From the NCBI GenBank assembly GCA_014859265.1, contig JACUUN010000017.1, forward strand, positions 1 through 33,587: DNA of 33,587 nucleotides, given 5' to 3'. Below the pieces are notes generated by a model that worked only from the letters and a program-made list of their open reading frames with translations, searched no databases and was not told the DNA's origin. Shown in pieces: positions 15,304-24,058 of the stretch. This stretch comes from Coriobacteriia bacterium (lineage in GTDB: Bacteria; Actinomycetota; Coriobacteriia; Anaerosomatales; SLCP01). Positions within the stretch are counted from its first letter, which is position 1. The number at the start of each line of letters is the position of its first letter. Position numbers and translations under genes: made by a program.

Positions 15304-16521
15304 ATGGGCGAGCGGTTCGACACTCTCGCAGCGAAGGACGCAGCCTTCGTCATGCCCACCTACACTCGCCAGCCCATCCTCTTCGTCGAGGGACGGGGGA
15401 TGCGCCTCTACGACGATGAGGGCCGCGAGTACCTCGACTTCGTCTCCGGCATCGGGGCGGTGAACCTCGGCCACGCGCACCCCGCGGTGACTGAGGCCGT
15501 ATGCCAGCAGGCATCGCGTCTCGTGCATGTGAGCAACCTCTACTACGTCGAGCAGCGCGCCGAGCTGGCCGAGGAGCTCTCCGCTCTCCTCGGCGGCGGC
15601 TGGAAGGCGTTCTTCTGCAACTCCGGAGCAGAGGCCTGCGAGGGAGCCATCAAGCTCGCCCGCCGGTGGGGGACCGCGCACAAGGGTCCGGATGCCACAT
15701 ACATCATCACCGCCGAGCGCAGCTTTCACGGGCGCACGCTCGCTGCGCTCGCGGCCACCGGACAGCCGTCCAAGCAAGAGGCGTTCGCGCCGCTGCCGAC
15801 CGGCTTCACTCACGTCCCGGTGAACGACTTCGCCGCGCTTGAGGCCCAGCTCGGCCGCACGGTGTGTGCGGTCATGCTCGAGGTCATCCAGGGCGAGGGC
15901 GGCGTGTACCCTTGCGATCTCGAGTACCTGAAGCAGGTGCGGCGCCTGTGTGACGAGCGTGGGGCGCTCCTCATCTTCGACGAGGTGCAGACCGGTTTCT
16001 GGCGCACCGGCGAGACCCCCTTCGCACATCAGGCGCTCGGGGTGAGGCCCGACGTAGTGGCGCTCGCCAAGGCGCTCGCCAACGGCCTTCCTGCGGGTGC
16101 GGTGATGGCGAACGGCACGGTGGCCGAGGCGTTCGCTCCGGGCGACCACGGATCGACCTTCGGCGGCGGCCCGGTGATCTGCGCGGCGGCGCGCGCGACC
16201 ATCGCCGCACTGCGCGACGAGGACCTTGGTGCCCGGTGCGCCCGCGACGGGGCCCATCTGCGCTCGGGGCTCGAGCAGCTCGCCCGCGAGACAGGTGCTA
16301 TCAGCGAGGTTCGCGGTCGGGGGCTCATGCTCGCGGCGCACTTCAACGCTCCGATTGCGGCAGGCCTGGTCGCGGCAGGCCTGGAGCGAGGTCTCGTTCT
16401 GAACAACATCGGGACGGATATCATGCGTTTTCTGCCCCCACTCGTGTGTGGAAAGGCCGAGATTGATACACTTTTGCACGTTCTGTCCGAGCTCATCGAA
16501 GACAGGGACGGTGCATCGTGA
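15304..16521 (+). CDS. argD: Acetylornithine aminotransferase
   Basis: A PLP-dependent class III aminotransferase converting N-acetylglutamate semialdehyde to N-acetylornithine. The protein has 405 residues. It shows SGIGAVNLGHAHP, FFCNSGAEACEGAIKLAR, ERSFHGRTLAAL, the Asp of LLIFDEVQTGFWRTG that binds the pyridine nitrogen, and the Schiff-base lysine K256 in VALAKALANGLPAGA. Its start sits two bases after the argB stop, and its stop overlaps the argF start (GTGA), so translation is coupled on both sides. Confidence 0.96.
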   Translation: MGERFDTLAAKDAAFVMPTYTRQPILFVEGRGMRLYDDEGREYLDFVSGIGAVNLGHAHPAVTEAVCQQASRLVHVSNLYYVEQRAELAEELSALLGGGWKAFFCNSGAEACEGAIKLARRWGTAHKGPDATYIITAERSFHGRTLAALAATGQPSKQEAFAPLPTGFTHVPVNDFAALEAQLGRTVCAVMLEVIQGEGGVYPCDLEYLKQVRRLCDERGALLIFDEVQTGFWRTGETPFAHQALGVRPDVVALAKALANGLPAGAVMANGTVAEAFAPGDHGSTFGGGPVICAAARATIAALRDEDLGARCARDGAHLRSGLEQLARETGAISEVRGRGLMLAAHFNAPIAAGLVAAGLERGLVLNNIGTDIMRFLPPLVCGKAEIDTLLHVLSELIEDRDGAS

Positions 16522-17453
16522 CGACTAGGCTCGCAGGCAGGGACCTTCTCACACTCGCAGACTTCTCACCGGCCGAGATACGGCTCGTGCTCGACACCGC
16601 GCACGCGCAAAAGGCCGCATGGGCGGCGGGGGAGCGCGACGCTCCGCTGGCAGGCATGGCTGTCGCACTCATCTTCGAGAAGCCCTCGGTGCGCACGAGG
16701 GTATCGTTCGAGATCGCGTGCACGCGCCTCGGCGCAACGCCCGTTGTTCTGTCCGGTCCGGACTCTGCCTTCTCGCGCGGTGAGACCGTGGCCGACACCG
16801 CGCGCGTGCTCGAGCGGTACTGCGAGGCGATCGTGCTCCGCACCTTCGAGCAGACCAAGCTTGATGAGGTCGCGCGCGTCGCCAGTGTACCGGTCGTGAA
16901 CTCGCTCTCCGATGACCACCACCCGTGCCAGGGCCTCGCCGATCTACTGACGATCGAGGAGCACCTCGGTCGCCTCGAGAGCGTTAAGCTCGCCTACGTC
17001 GGTGACGGCAACAACATGGCTCATACCTACCTGCACGGTGGGGCGCTCACCGGTATGGACGTGAGGATCGCCACACCGCCGGGTTTCGAGCCCTCGCCGG
17101 TCATCGTAGAGGAGGCGCGGGCGATCGCGGCCGGGACCGGCGCGCGTATCACCGTCATCCACGATGCCGCCGCTGCGGCATCAGGTGCCGACATCGTCGC
17201 AACCGACACCTGGGCCTCGATGGGCCAGGAGGACGAGCATGACGAGCGGCTTCGCGTGTTCGCCCCGTTCCGTGTGGACGAGACCCTCATGTCCTGCGGG
17301 GCCGACGGCGCGCTCTTCATCCACTGCCTGCCTGCCCACCGGGGCGAGGAGGTCACCGATGAGGTCATCGATTCGGAGTGCTCGGCCGTCTTCGACCAGG
17401 CCGAGAACCGGCTGCACGCGCAGAAAGCACTGCTGAGCCTGCTCTTGGGCTAG
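16518..17453 (+). CDS. argF: Ornithine carbamoyltransferase
   Basis: Makes citrulline from ornithine and carbamoyl phosphate. The protein has 311 residues. The carbamoyl-phosphate loop SVRTR lies at 57-61 in FEKPSVRTRVSFE, HHPCQGLADLLT at 134-145, and the ornithine-binding HCLPAHRGEE near the C-terminus. GTG 16518 overlaps the argD stop by four bases. Carbamoyl phosphate synthase (carAB) is not in the window. The anabolic role is clear from the operon. Confidence 0.97.
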   Translation: MTTRLAGRDLLTLADFSPAEIRLVLDTAHAQKAAWAAGERDAPLAGMAVALIFEKPSVRTRVSFEIACTRLGATPVVLSGPDSAFSRGETVADTARVLERYCEAIVLRTFEQTKLDEVARVASVPVVNSLSDDHHPCQGLADLLTIEEHLGRLESVKLAYVGDGNNMAHTYLHGGALTGMDVRIATPPGFEPSPVIVEEARAIAAGTGARITVIHDAAAAASGADIVATDTWASMGQEDEHDERLRVFAPFRVDETLMSCGADGALFIHCLPAHRGEEVTDEVIDSECSAVFDQAENRLHAQKALLSLLLG

Positions 17454-17485
17454 GACACCCATCTCTACTGAGGGAGACGACGATC

Positions 17486-17917
17486 ATGAAGAAACGGGTC
17501 ATGCGACAGAGCGCGATCAGGCGCATCGTGCGCGCCGAGCGCGTACGTACCCAGCGCGACCTGGTGGACATGCTCAAAGCCGAGGGCTTCGTCTGCACAC
17601 AGGCCACCGTGTCGCGCGACGTCACCGAGATGGGTCTGCGCAAGCTGCCCGAGGGCGTGTACGTACTGGCCGAGGACCTGCACCTCCAGCGCATGATCTC
17701 CGAGCTCGTTGTGAGCGTGGTCGGCACCGGTGCACTCGTCCTCGTGAAGTCTACGCCCGGTACCGCACCAGGTGTCGCCGCTGCGCTTGACGGCGCCGAG
17801 CTTGACGGCGTGCTCGGCTCGATTGCGGGAGACGACACGATCCTTATCATCGCTGCCGATGAAGAGAGCGCAGTACGTATCCGTGAAGGCATCGAGAAGT
17901 TCCGTGGTGCCCGCTAG
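17486..17917 (+). CDS. argR: Arginine repressor
   Basis: A hexameric arginine-responsive regulator. ATG 17486, after GAGGGAG, gives 143 residues; the earlier frame overlaps argF. The N-terminal winged helix (about 5-60) ends in TQATVSRDVTEMGLRKLP, where S43-R44 is the DNA-contact signature. The C-terminal oligomerisation and arginine-binding domain (about 75-143) shows PGTAPGVAAALD and GSIAGDDTI. Its place inside the biosynthetic operon, between argF and argG, implies that it represses its own transcript. Confidence 0.95.
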   Translation: MKKRVMRQSAIRRIVRAERVRTQRDLVDMLKAEGFVCTQATVSRDVTEMGLRKLPEGVYVLAEDLHLQRMISELVVSVVGTGALVLVKSTPGTAPGVAAALDGAELDGVLGSIAGDDTILIIAADEESAVRIREGIEKFRGAR

Positions 17918-17946
17918 TAGCGATCCGGCAGGAAGGGATCCCCAAA

Positions 17947-19173
17947 ATGGCACGTGAGAAGTGCGTACTGGCCTACTCGGGCGGACTGGACACCTCCGTC
18001 GCCATCAAGTGGATCGCCGAGAACTACGACCTCGACGTGGTTGCTCTCGCGATCGACGTTGGCCAAGAGCGTCAGGACCTCGAGTTCGTCCGCCAGAAGG
18101 CGCTCGACATCGGGGCGATCGAGTCGGTGGTCAAGGACGTCCGCGACGAGTACGTGGAGGAGTATCTCGCCAAGGCGCTCAAGGCCAACGCGCTCTACGA
18201 GAACAAGTATCCGCTCGTCTCGGCGATGTCGCGCCCGATCATCGTGAAGCACCTCGTAGAGGAGGCGCATCGCTGCCGGGCGAAGTACATCGCTCACGGC
18301 TGCACTGGCAAGGGCAACGACCAGGTCCGCTTCGAGGTCGGCATCGCTGCGCTCGACCCGGACATCGAGGTACTCGCACCGGTCCGCGAGTGGGACCTGT
18401 GCACGCGCGAGCTCGAGATGAACTACGCGGCCGAGCGCAGCATCCCCGTGCCGACCACCAAGGACAACCCGTATTCGATCGACGACAACCTGTGGGGTCG
18501 TGCGATAGAGTGCGGCGTGCTCGAGGACCCCTGGGTCGAGCCGCCCGCCGACATCTACACGCTCACCGCGGATTCGCGCGGCAACACCTGCGACGAGCCC
18601 GAGTACGCGGAGATCAGCTTCGAGCAGGGCATCCCGATCGCGCTCAACGGTGAGCTCTGCAGCTTCCACGACATCATCGATAGCATGAACGAGCTCGCCG
18701 GCAAGCACGGCTTCGGCCGCATCGACATGATCGAGAACCGGCTCATCGGTGTGAAGTCCCGCGAGATCTACGAGGTGCCGGGCGCACTCACACTCATCAC
18801 CGCGCACAAGGCCCTCGAGGACCTGTGCCTCGAGCGCGAGCTGCTGCACTACAAGCTGCAGATAGAGCAGAAGTGGGCCGAGCTCGTCTATAACGGCATG
18901 TGGTTCTCGCCGCTCAAAGAGGCGCTCGACGGCTTTGTCGAGACCACCCAGCAGCTCGTGACCGGCGACGTGCGCCTGCGCTTCTTCAAGGGCAGCTGTG
19001 TGACGGTCGGCCGCCGCAGCCCATACTCGCTGTACGACTACAACCTGGCGACCTACGATGAGGCTGACACCTTCGACCACAAGGCAGCCAAGGGCTTCAT
19101 CGACCTGCACGGTCTGCCGGTCAAGGTCTGGGCCCGTCAGCGCCGCAAGGTCGGCAAGGAAGGCGAAGTGTAG
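17947..19173 (+). CDS. argG: Argininosuccinate synthase
   Basis: Joins citrulline and aspartate at the cost of ATP. The protein has 408 residues, full length. The PP-loop VLAYSGGLDTSVAIKW is at 7-22; HGCTGKGNDQVRFE, KDNPYSIDDNLWGRAIECG and EIYEVPGALTLITAHK are strong signatures. GGAAGGGATC precedes ATG 17947. argH begins one base after its stop. Confidence 0.97.
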   Translation: MAREKCVLAYSGGLDTSVAIKWIAENYDLDVVALAIDVGQERQDLEFVRQKALDIGAIESVVKDVRDEYVEEYLAKALKANALYENKYPLVSAMSRPIIVKHLVEEAHRCRAKYIAHGCTGKGNDQVRFEVGIAALDPDIEVLAPVREWDLCTRELEMNYAAERSIPVPTTKDNPYSIDDNLWGRAIECGVLEDPWVEPPADIYTLTADSRGNTCDEPEYAEISFEQGIPIALNGELCSFHDIIDSMNELAGKHGFGRIDMIENRLIGVKSREIYEVPGALTLITAHKALEDLCLERELLHYKLQIEQKWAELVYNGMWFSPLKEALDGFVETTQQLVTGDVRLRFFKGSCVTVGRRSPYSLYDYNLATYDEADTFDHKAAKGFIDLHGLPVKVWARQRRKVGKEGEV

Positions 19174-19174
19174 C

Positions 19175-20590
19175 GTGAGTGACGCCAAGAAACCCTGGGG
19201 CGGCCGGTTCGAGCGCTCCCCGAGCAAGTTTCTCGACGAGTTCGGAGCATCGCTGCCCGTAGACAAGCGGATGTGGGCCGAGGACATTCAGGGCTCGATC
19301 GCGCACGCTCGCATGCTCGCCAACCAGGGGGTCATCAGCGAGGGTGACGCGGACGCCATCGAGTCCGGGCTCTCACAGATCTACCGCGAGATCCGCGACG
19401 GTTCCTTCGACTTCAGAATCGCCGACGAGGACATCCACATGGCCATCGAGCGCACGCTCACCGAGCGCATCGGGCCGGCCGGAGGCAGGCTGCACACCGC
19501 GCGCAGCCGCAACGACCAGGTCGCGCTGGACACGCGGCTGTTCGCCAAGCGCCGGGCGGTCGAGCTCCTCGGCGCCACCGCGAAGCTGCGCGAGACGCTC
19601 GTTCGCCTCGCCTCGGATCATGCCGACACGGTGATGCCCGGCTACACCCACCTGCAGAAGGCGCAGCCGGTACTCTTCGGCCATCACCTGCTCGCGTACT
19701 TCTGGATGCTTTCGCGCGATGCGACGCGCTTCCGTCACGCGCATGAGGCCGCCGATGTCATGCCGCTCGGCAGCGCGGCGCTCGCAGGGACGACCTTCCC
19801 GGTCGACCGCCGCTTCGTCGCCGACCGCCTCGGCTTTGTCGAAGTGAGCGCGAACTCGATGGACAGTGTCTCCGACCGCGATTTCCTCCTTGACCTCACC
19901 TACGCCTGTACGGTGACGATGATCCATCTGTCTCGGCTGTGCGAGGAGCTCATCCTCTGGTCGTCCGAGGAGTTCGGTTTCGTGAAGATGGACGACACGT
20001 ACGCGACCGGTTCGAGCATCATGCCGCAGAAGAAGAATCCGGACTTCGCCGAGCTCACACGTGGCAAGGCCGGGCGCGTCGTAGGGGACCTCGTCGGCCT
20101 GCTCACGGTGCTCAAGGGCCTCCCGCTCGCCTACAACAAAGACATGCAGGAGGACAAGGAAGGCGCGTTCGACGCGATCGACACCACGCTCGATTGCCTG
20201 GTCGTCGTCGATGGCATGCTCGCCACGATGTCGGTCGACACCGCGCGCATGCGCGTCGCGGCGCATGGCGGGTTCATGGCGGCGACCGACCTCGCCGACT
20301 ACCTCGTTGGTACCGGCATGCCCTTCCGCGAGGCGCATGAAGTCGTCGGCCGTCTCGTGCTCACGCTCGAGCGCGAGGGGCGCACTCTGCAGGAGCTCTC
20401 CGTGGCCGAGTTCGCCGCTGTCGATCCCGCCTTCGGCTCGGACGCCCCGGCGGCTGTCAACATCGATGGTGTCGTGGCGCGCAGGGTGAGCGAGGGCGGT
20501 ACGGGCGGAGAGGCCCTCGCAACCCAGCTCGAAAGGGCCCGCGACGTGCTCGCGGCCGACACTACCTGGCTCGAGGCGCTCGCCGAGTAA
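19175..20590 (+). CDS. argH: Argininosuccinate lyase
   Basis: Splits argininosuccinate to arginine and fumarate. GTG 19175, one base after the argG stop, gives 471 residues starting MSDAKKPWGGRFERSP, the family's usual opening; the track's earlier start overlaps argG. It shows HTARSRNDQVALDTRL, GYTHLQKAQPVLFGHH, and the superfamily signature GSSIMPQKKNPD (279-290), whose serine is catalytic. It completes the arginine pathway. polX follows 16 bases later and probably shares the transcript. Confidence 0.97.
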   Translation: MSDAKKPWGGRFERSPSKFLDEFGASLPVDKRMWAEDIQGSIAHARMLANQGVISEGDADAIESGLSQIYREIRDGSFDFRIADEDIHMAIERTLTERIGPAGGRLHTARSRNDQVALDTRLFAKRRAVELLGATAKLRETLVRLASDHADTVMPGYTHLQKAQPVLFGHHLLAYFWMLSRDATRFRHAHEAADVMPLGSAALAGTTFPVDRRFVADRLGFVEVSANSMDSVSDRDFLLDLTYACTVTMIHLSRLCEELILWSSEEFGFVKMDDTYATGSSIMPQKKNPDFAELTRGKAGRVVGDLVGLLTVLKGLPLAYNKDMQEDKEGAFDAIDTTLDCLVVVDGMLATMSVDTARMRVAAHGGFMAATDLADYLVGTGMPFREAHEVVGRLVLTLEREGRTLQELSVAEFAAVDPAFGSDAPAAVNIDGVVARRVSEGGTGGEALATQLERARDVLAADTTWLEALAE

Positions 20591-20606
20591 GAAGGGAGCG
20601 CGCCAG

Positions 20607-22382
20607 ATGCCCGAGCTCGACAACGCTGCCATCGCACGGGAGCTCGAGGTCATGGGCGACCTCCTCGAGATAGCTGGGGCCGACCGGTTCCGGGTGCTGA
20701 GCTACCGCAAGGCGGCGAACTCCATCCGTGCATGGCCCGAGCAGCTCTCCGTGATGGCCGAGGCCGACCGCCTGACCGAGGTCCCAGGCGTGGGCAAGAA
20801 GCTCGCCGCCAGCATCGCCGAGATGTTGCACCACGGGACCTTCCCTGAACTCGAGGCCGCGAAGACCGAGTATCCCGCGGGCCTTGTCGAGCTCACCCAG
20901 GTCGCCGGGGTCGGTCCGACGCGGGCCCGGCAATTCTACGAGAAGCTCGGCGTGGATTCGGTCGATGCGCTTCTGCACGCGCTCGATTCGGGTGAGATCG
21001 TCCGGGTGGGCGGCATGGGGGAGAAGACGGTCGCCAACATACGGCATGGGGTGGAGTCCTACCTGGCGCACCGGGGCCGCATGCTGCTGATGGACGCTCT
21101 ACCGCTCGCCGAGCGCCTCGCTGGAGAGCTGCTCGAACACCCTGCCGTGCTGAGCGCGACACCCGCGGGCTCGCTCAGGCGCATGCAGGAGACGATCGGC
21201 GACATCGACATCATCACCGTCTCTGAGGACACTCCCGCGGTGATGGAAGCCGTGCGCTCGCTTCCGGCGGTAGCGCGCGTGCTCGGCAGCGGTGAGACGA
21301 AGACGAGCGTGCTCACCACCTCCGGACTACAGGTCGACGTCCGTGTAGTGGCACCCGACCAGGCCGGTGCGGCGCTGCAGTACTTCACCGGCAGCAAGGA
21401 ACACAACGTCCACCTGCGCGAGATCGCCAAGCGGGCCGGCATGAAGGTGAACGAGTACGGGGTGTTCCGCGTCGCCGAGGACGGTACCGAGGTCGAGCGG
21501 GTAGGCGGTGCGACCGAGAACGAGGTGTACGAGGTCCTCGGCTTCGCGCAGACGCCTCCGCCGGAGATTCGCCACGATACCGGCGAGATCGAGGCCGCGC
21601 TCGCCGGCGACCTTCCGCGCTTGCTTGAACTCGCCGATATTCGCGGCGACCTCCACGCGCACACCACGAGTACGGATGCGCACTCGACGCTCGCGGAGAA
21701 CCGGGCGATGGCCGCCGACCTAGGCTACGAGTACCTGGTCGTCACCGATCACGCCGAGAACCTGCGCATGGTCCGCGGCATGACCGTTCCCGAGCTCGAG
21801 GAACAGTGGGCCGAGGTCGACGAGCTCAACGACTCGCGCGGCGACCTGCCCTACATCCTGAAAGGCGTGGAGCTCAACATCGGATCGGATGGGACGGTCG
21901 ACTACGATCCTGGTGTGCTCGCTCGCTTCGACTTCTGCATCGCGTCGCTGCACTCGGGCTGGGGAGAGGAGGGCGCTGCGGTGACCGCACGGCTTCTGCG
22001 CGCCATGGAAAACCCCTACGTCGACATCATCGGTCACCCGACCGGCCGCATCATCGGCAGGCGCGATCCCATCGCGCTCGACATGGACGCGGTGCTCACC
22101 AAGGCAGCCGAGACCGGTACGATCATGGAACTCAATGCATACCCGGATCGGTTGGACCTCAGGGACACTCACCTGAGACTCGCCATGCGGCATGGAGTGC
22201 GCGTCGCAATCGGGACCGATGCGCACCGCTCAGAGCACATGCGCTACATGCGCTACGGTGTGGCGACCGCGCGTCGGGGATGGGTCACACACGACCTGTG
22301 CTTGAACGCGCAGCCGCTCGATGTGGTGCGCTCGTGGCTAAGACGCGCGTCTGAGTATCCTCCCACTGACCACCAGGCATAA
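20607..22382 (+). CDS. polX: Family X DNA polymerase with PHP exonuclease domain
   Basis: A gap-filling polymerase with 3'-5' exonuclease for base-excision repair. The protein has 591 residues. Helix-hairpin-helix segments lie at about 55-65 (EVPGVGKKLA) and 98-108 (QVAGVGPTRA). The nucleotidyltransferase core has AGSLRRMQETIGDIDI with D199 and D201, and a third Asp, D244, in LQVDVRVV. The PHP domain from about 345 shows RGDLHAHTTSTDAHST, VVTDHAENLRM and AIGTDAHRSEHM, the usual metal-binding His/Asp set. AAGGGAG precedes ATG 20607. It links to the glycosylase gene that follows, a matching repair pair. Confidence 0.95.
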   Translation: MPELDNAAIARELEVMGDLLEIAGADRFRVLSYRKAANSIRAWPEQLSVMAEADRLTEVPGVGKKLAASIAEMLHHGTFPELEAAKTEYPAGLVELTQVAGVGPTRARQFYEKLGVDSVDALLHALDSGEIVRVGGMGEKTVANIRHGVESYLAHRGRMLLMDALPLAERLAGELLEHPAVLSATPAGSLRRMQETIGDIDIITVSEDTPAVMEAVRSLPAVARVLGSGETKTSVLTTSGLQVDVRVVAPDQAGAALQYFTGSKEHNVHLREIAKRAGMKVNEYGVFRVAEDGTEVERVGGATENEVYEVLGFAQTPPPEIRHDTGEIEAALAGDLPRLLELADIRGDLHAHTTSTDAHSTLAENRAMAADLGYEYLVVTDHAENLRMVRGMTVPELEEQWAEVDELNDSRGDLPYILKGVELNIGSDGTVDYDPGVLARFDFCIASLHSGWGEEGAAVTARLLRAMENPYVDIIGHPTGRIIGRRDPIALDMDAVLTKAAETGTIMELNAYPDRLDLRDTHLRLAMRHGVRVAIGTDAHRSEHMRYMRYGVATARRGWVTHDLCLNAQPLDVVRSWLRRASEYPPTDHQA

Positions 22383-22403
22383 CGTTGCGGTACCATCTCG
22401 CGT

Positions 22404-23060
22404 ATGGAACCGAACCTCCCGGATCACTCCCTGCTCCTGTCGCGCTCGTTCTTCGCACGCGATCCGCGCATCGTTGCGCGCGGGCTCCTCGGATGCGTGG
22501 TCATCTCGCATAAAGGGAGCGCTGTGACCGGCGGGCGCATCGTAGAGGCCGAGGCCTATCTCGGCGCGGATGACTCTGGCAGCCATGCGGCCACCAGGGG
22601 CATCACATCGCGAAACGCCGTGATGTACGGGCCTCCTGGCCACGCCTACGTGTACTTCACCTACGGCAACCACCACATGTTGAATTTCGTGTGCGAAGCG
22701 GAGGGCACGGCGGGCGCGGTACTCGTACGCGCTCTCGAGCCGTTCTACGGGCTTGCCGAGATGGCTGCGCGGCGCGGCAACAGGCCTGCCGGTGAGCTCA
22801 CCAACGGCCCCGGAAAGCTCACCGAGGCACTCGGCATCGATCTGTCGGACAACGCATGCCCGCTCAACGAGAAGGGGATATTCGTCTACGATGCACCTCG
22901 ACCCGCCGCCGAGCAGGTGGCCGCCTCCGGGCGGATCGGTCTTGCGGATGGTCACGAACACGAGTACCGGTACTACCTGCGCGACAACTCTTTCGTATCC
23001 CGTGGACGCACCGGCCCGGTACGCAGGCCGGTTCGTGCGACAGACAGGAGTGAGCCGTGA
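22404..23060 (+). CDS. mpg: 3-methyladenine DNA glycosylase (MPG/AAG family)
   Basis: Removes alkylated purines by base flipping. The protein has 218 residues, normal for bacterial members. GGRIVEAEAYLGADD holds the catalytic Glu region (about 48-50); SHAATRGITSRNAVMYGPPGHAYVYFTYGNHH and LTNGPGKLTEALGI are family signatures (shown in short pieces of a continuous run). It follows polX by 21 bases and overlaps the NIF3-like gene by four (GTGA). The abasic sites it makes would be substrates downstream of which PolX acts. Confidence 0.94.
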   Translation: MEPNLPDHSLLLSRSFFARDPRIVARGLLGCVVISHKGSAVTGGRIVEAEAYLGADDSGSHAATRGITSRNAVMYGPPGHAYVYFTYGNHHMLNFVCEAEGTAGAVLVRALEPFYGLAEMAARRGNRPAGELTNGPGKLTEALGIDLSDNACPLNEKGIFVYDAPRPAAEQVAASGRIGLADGHEHEYRYYLRDNSFVSRGRTGPVRRPVRATDRSEP

Positions 23061-24019
23061 GCATCGCACTGAAAGACATCTACCGCATCGCAGTCGAGAA
23101 GGGCATCGCCGCCGACGCGCGTGACCGCGCGGAGATCGACCGGGTGCTCGCGAACGCCAAGAAGGCGCATGACAAACTCGACGAGGACGAGCGTGAGTTC
23201 TTCGACACCGAGAAGTTCACCAACCCCTACTCGGATACCAGGATCTCCGTCGGCGACCCCGATTCTGAGGTGCGCGGCCTGCTCGTCGGCATCGACATGG
23301 AAGTAGGCGAGGTCGTGCTCGCTGACCGCTTGCGCGAGAAGGGTGAGCCGGTCGATCTCATCTTTGCCCATCACCCCGAGGGCGCCGGCTACGCCGGCCT
23401 CCACGAGGTCATGTACATGCAGGCCGACCTCTGGGCCGCCCAGGGTGTCGCTATCGGTGCGGCGGATGCGCTCATCGAGCCTCGGGCGCAGGAGATCCGG
23501 CGCAAGGTGATGCCGGCGAACCACTATCGTGCGGTCGACGCTGCCAGATTACTCGGGTTCTCGATGATGTCCTGCCACACCCCGGCGGATAACAGCGTCA
23601 ACGTCTTCGTGCAGCACTTCCTCGAGGAAGAGGCTCCGGTGACCCTCGAGGAGGTCGTGAAGGCGCTGCGTCGAATCCCCGAGTACGCCGACGCAGCCAG
23701 GAAGGGATACGGGCCGTCGCTCATCTCGGGCTCGGGCTTGGCACGGCCCGGGCGCATCGTCGTCGATATGACCGGGGGGACCGAGGGCCCAACTGAGGCG
23801 CTCGAGCGTCTCTCCGCCGCGGGCGTGGGCACCCTTGTCGGTATGCACTACTCCGAGGAGCACCGCACCAAGGCCGAGGAACTGAAGGTCAACCTCGTCA
23901 TCGCCGGCCACGTGTCATCGGACACGCTCGGCATGAACCTCATACTCGATGAGATCGAGCGCGCCGGCGAACTCGCGATACACTGCACCTCGGGGATGGT
24001 TCGCTTCAAGCGCACGTAG
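23057..24019 (+). CDS. NIF3-like dinuclear metal-binding protein
   Basis: The protein has 320 residues. It has the NIF3/YbgI metal-site pattern: HH (105-106) in IFAHHPEG, D178 in CHTPADN, and H264 with nearby glutamates in GMHYSEEH, then AGHVSSD. An extra N-terminal helical segment (about 1-60, DRVLANAKKAHDKLDEDERE) precedes the domain. NIF3 proteins are widespread, and a general biochemical role is not settled. GTG 23057 overlaps the glycosylase stop, so it ends the arg-polX-mpg gene string. It faces a reverse-strand PBP gene with 39 bases between. Confidence 0.85.
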   Translation: MSIALKDIYRIAVEKGIAADARDRAEIDRVLANAKKAHDKLDEDEREFFDTEKFTNPYSDTRISVGDPDSEVRGLLVGIDMEVGEVVLADRLREKGEPVDLIFAHHPEGAGYAGLHEVMYMQADLWAAQGVAIGAADALIEPRAQEIRRKVMPANHYRAVDAARLLGFSMMSCHTPADNSVNVFVQHFLEEEAPVTLEEVVKALRRIPEYADAARKGYGPSLISGSGLARPGRIVVDMTGGTEGPTEALERLSAAGVGTLVGMHYSEEHRTKAEELKVNLVIAGHVSSDTLGMNLILDEIERAGELAIHCTSGMVRFKRT

Positions 24020-24058
24020 GCGCGGCGAGCATTTCGCCAACCGGAGAGGCCGTGTCGC

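Noticed and set aside
17914-19287. 457-residue reverse ORF
   Set aside because: It is antisense to argG, which is unmistakable.
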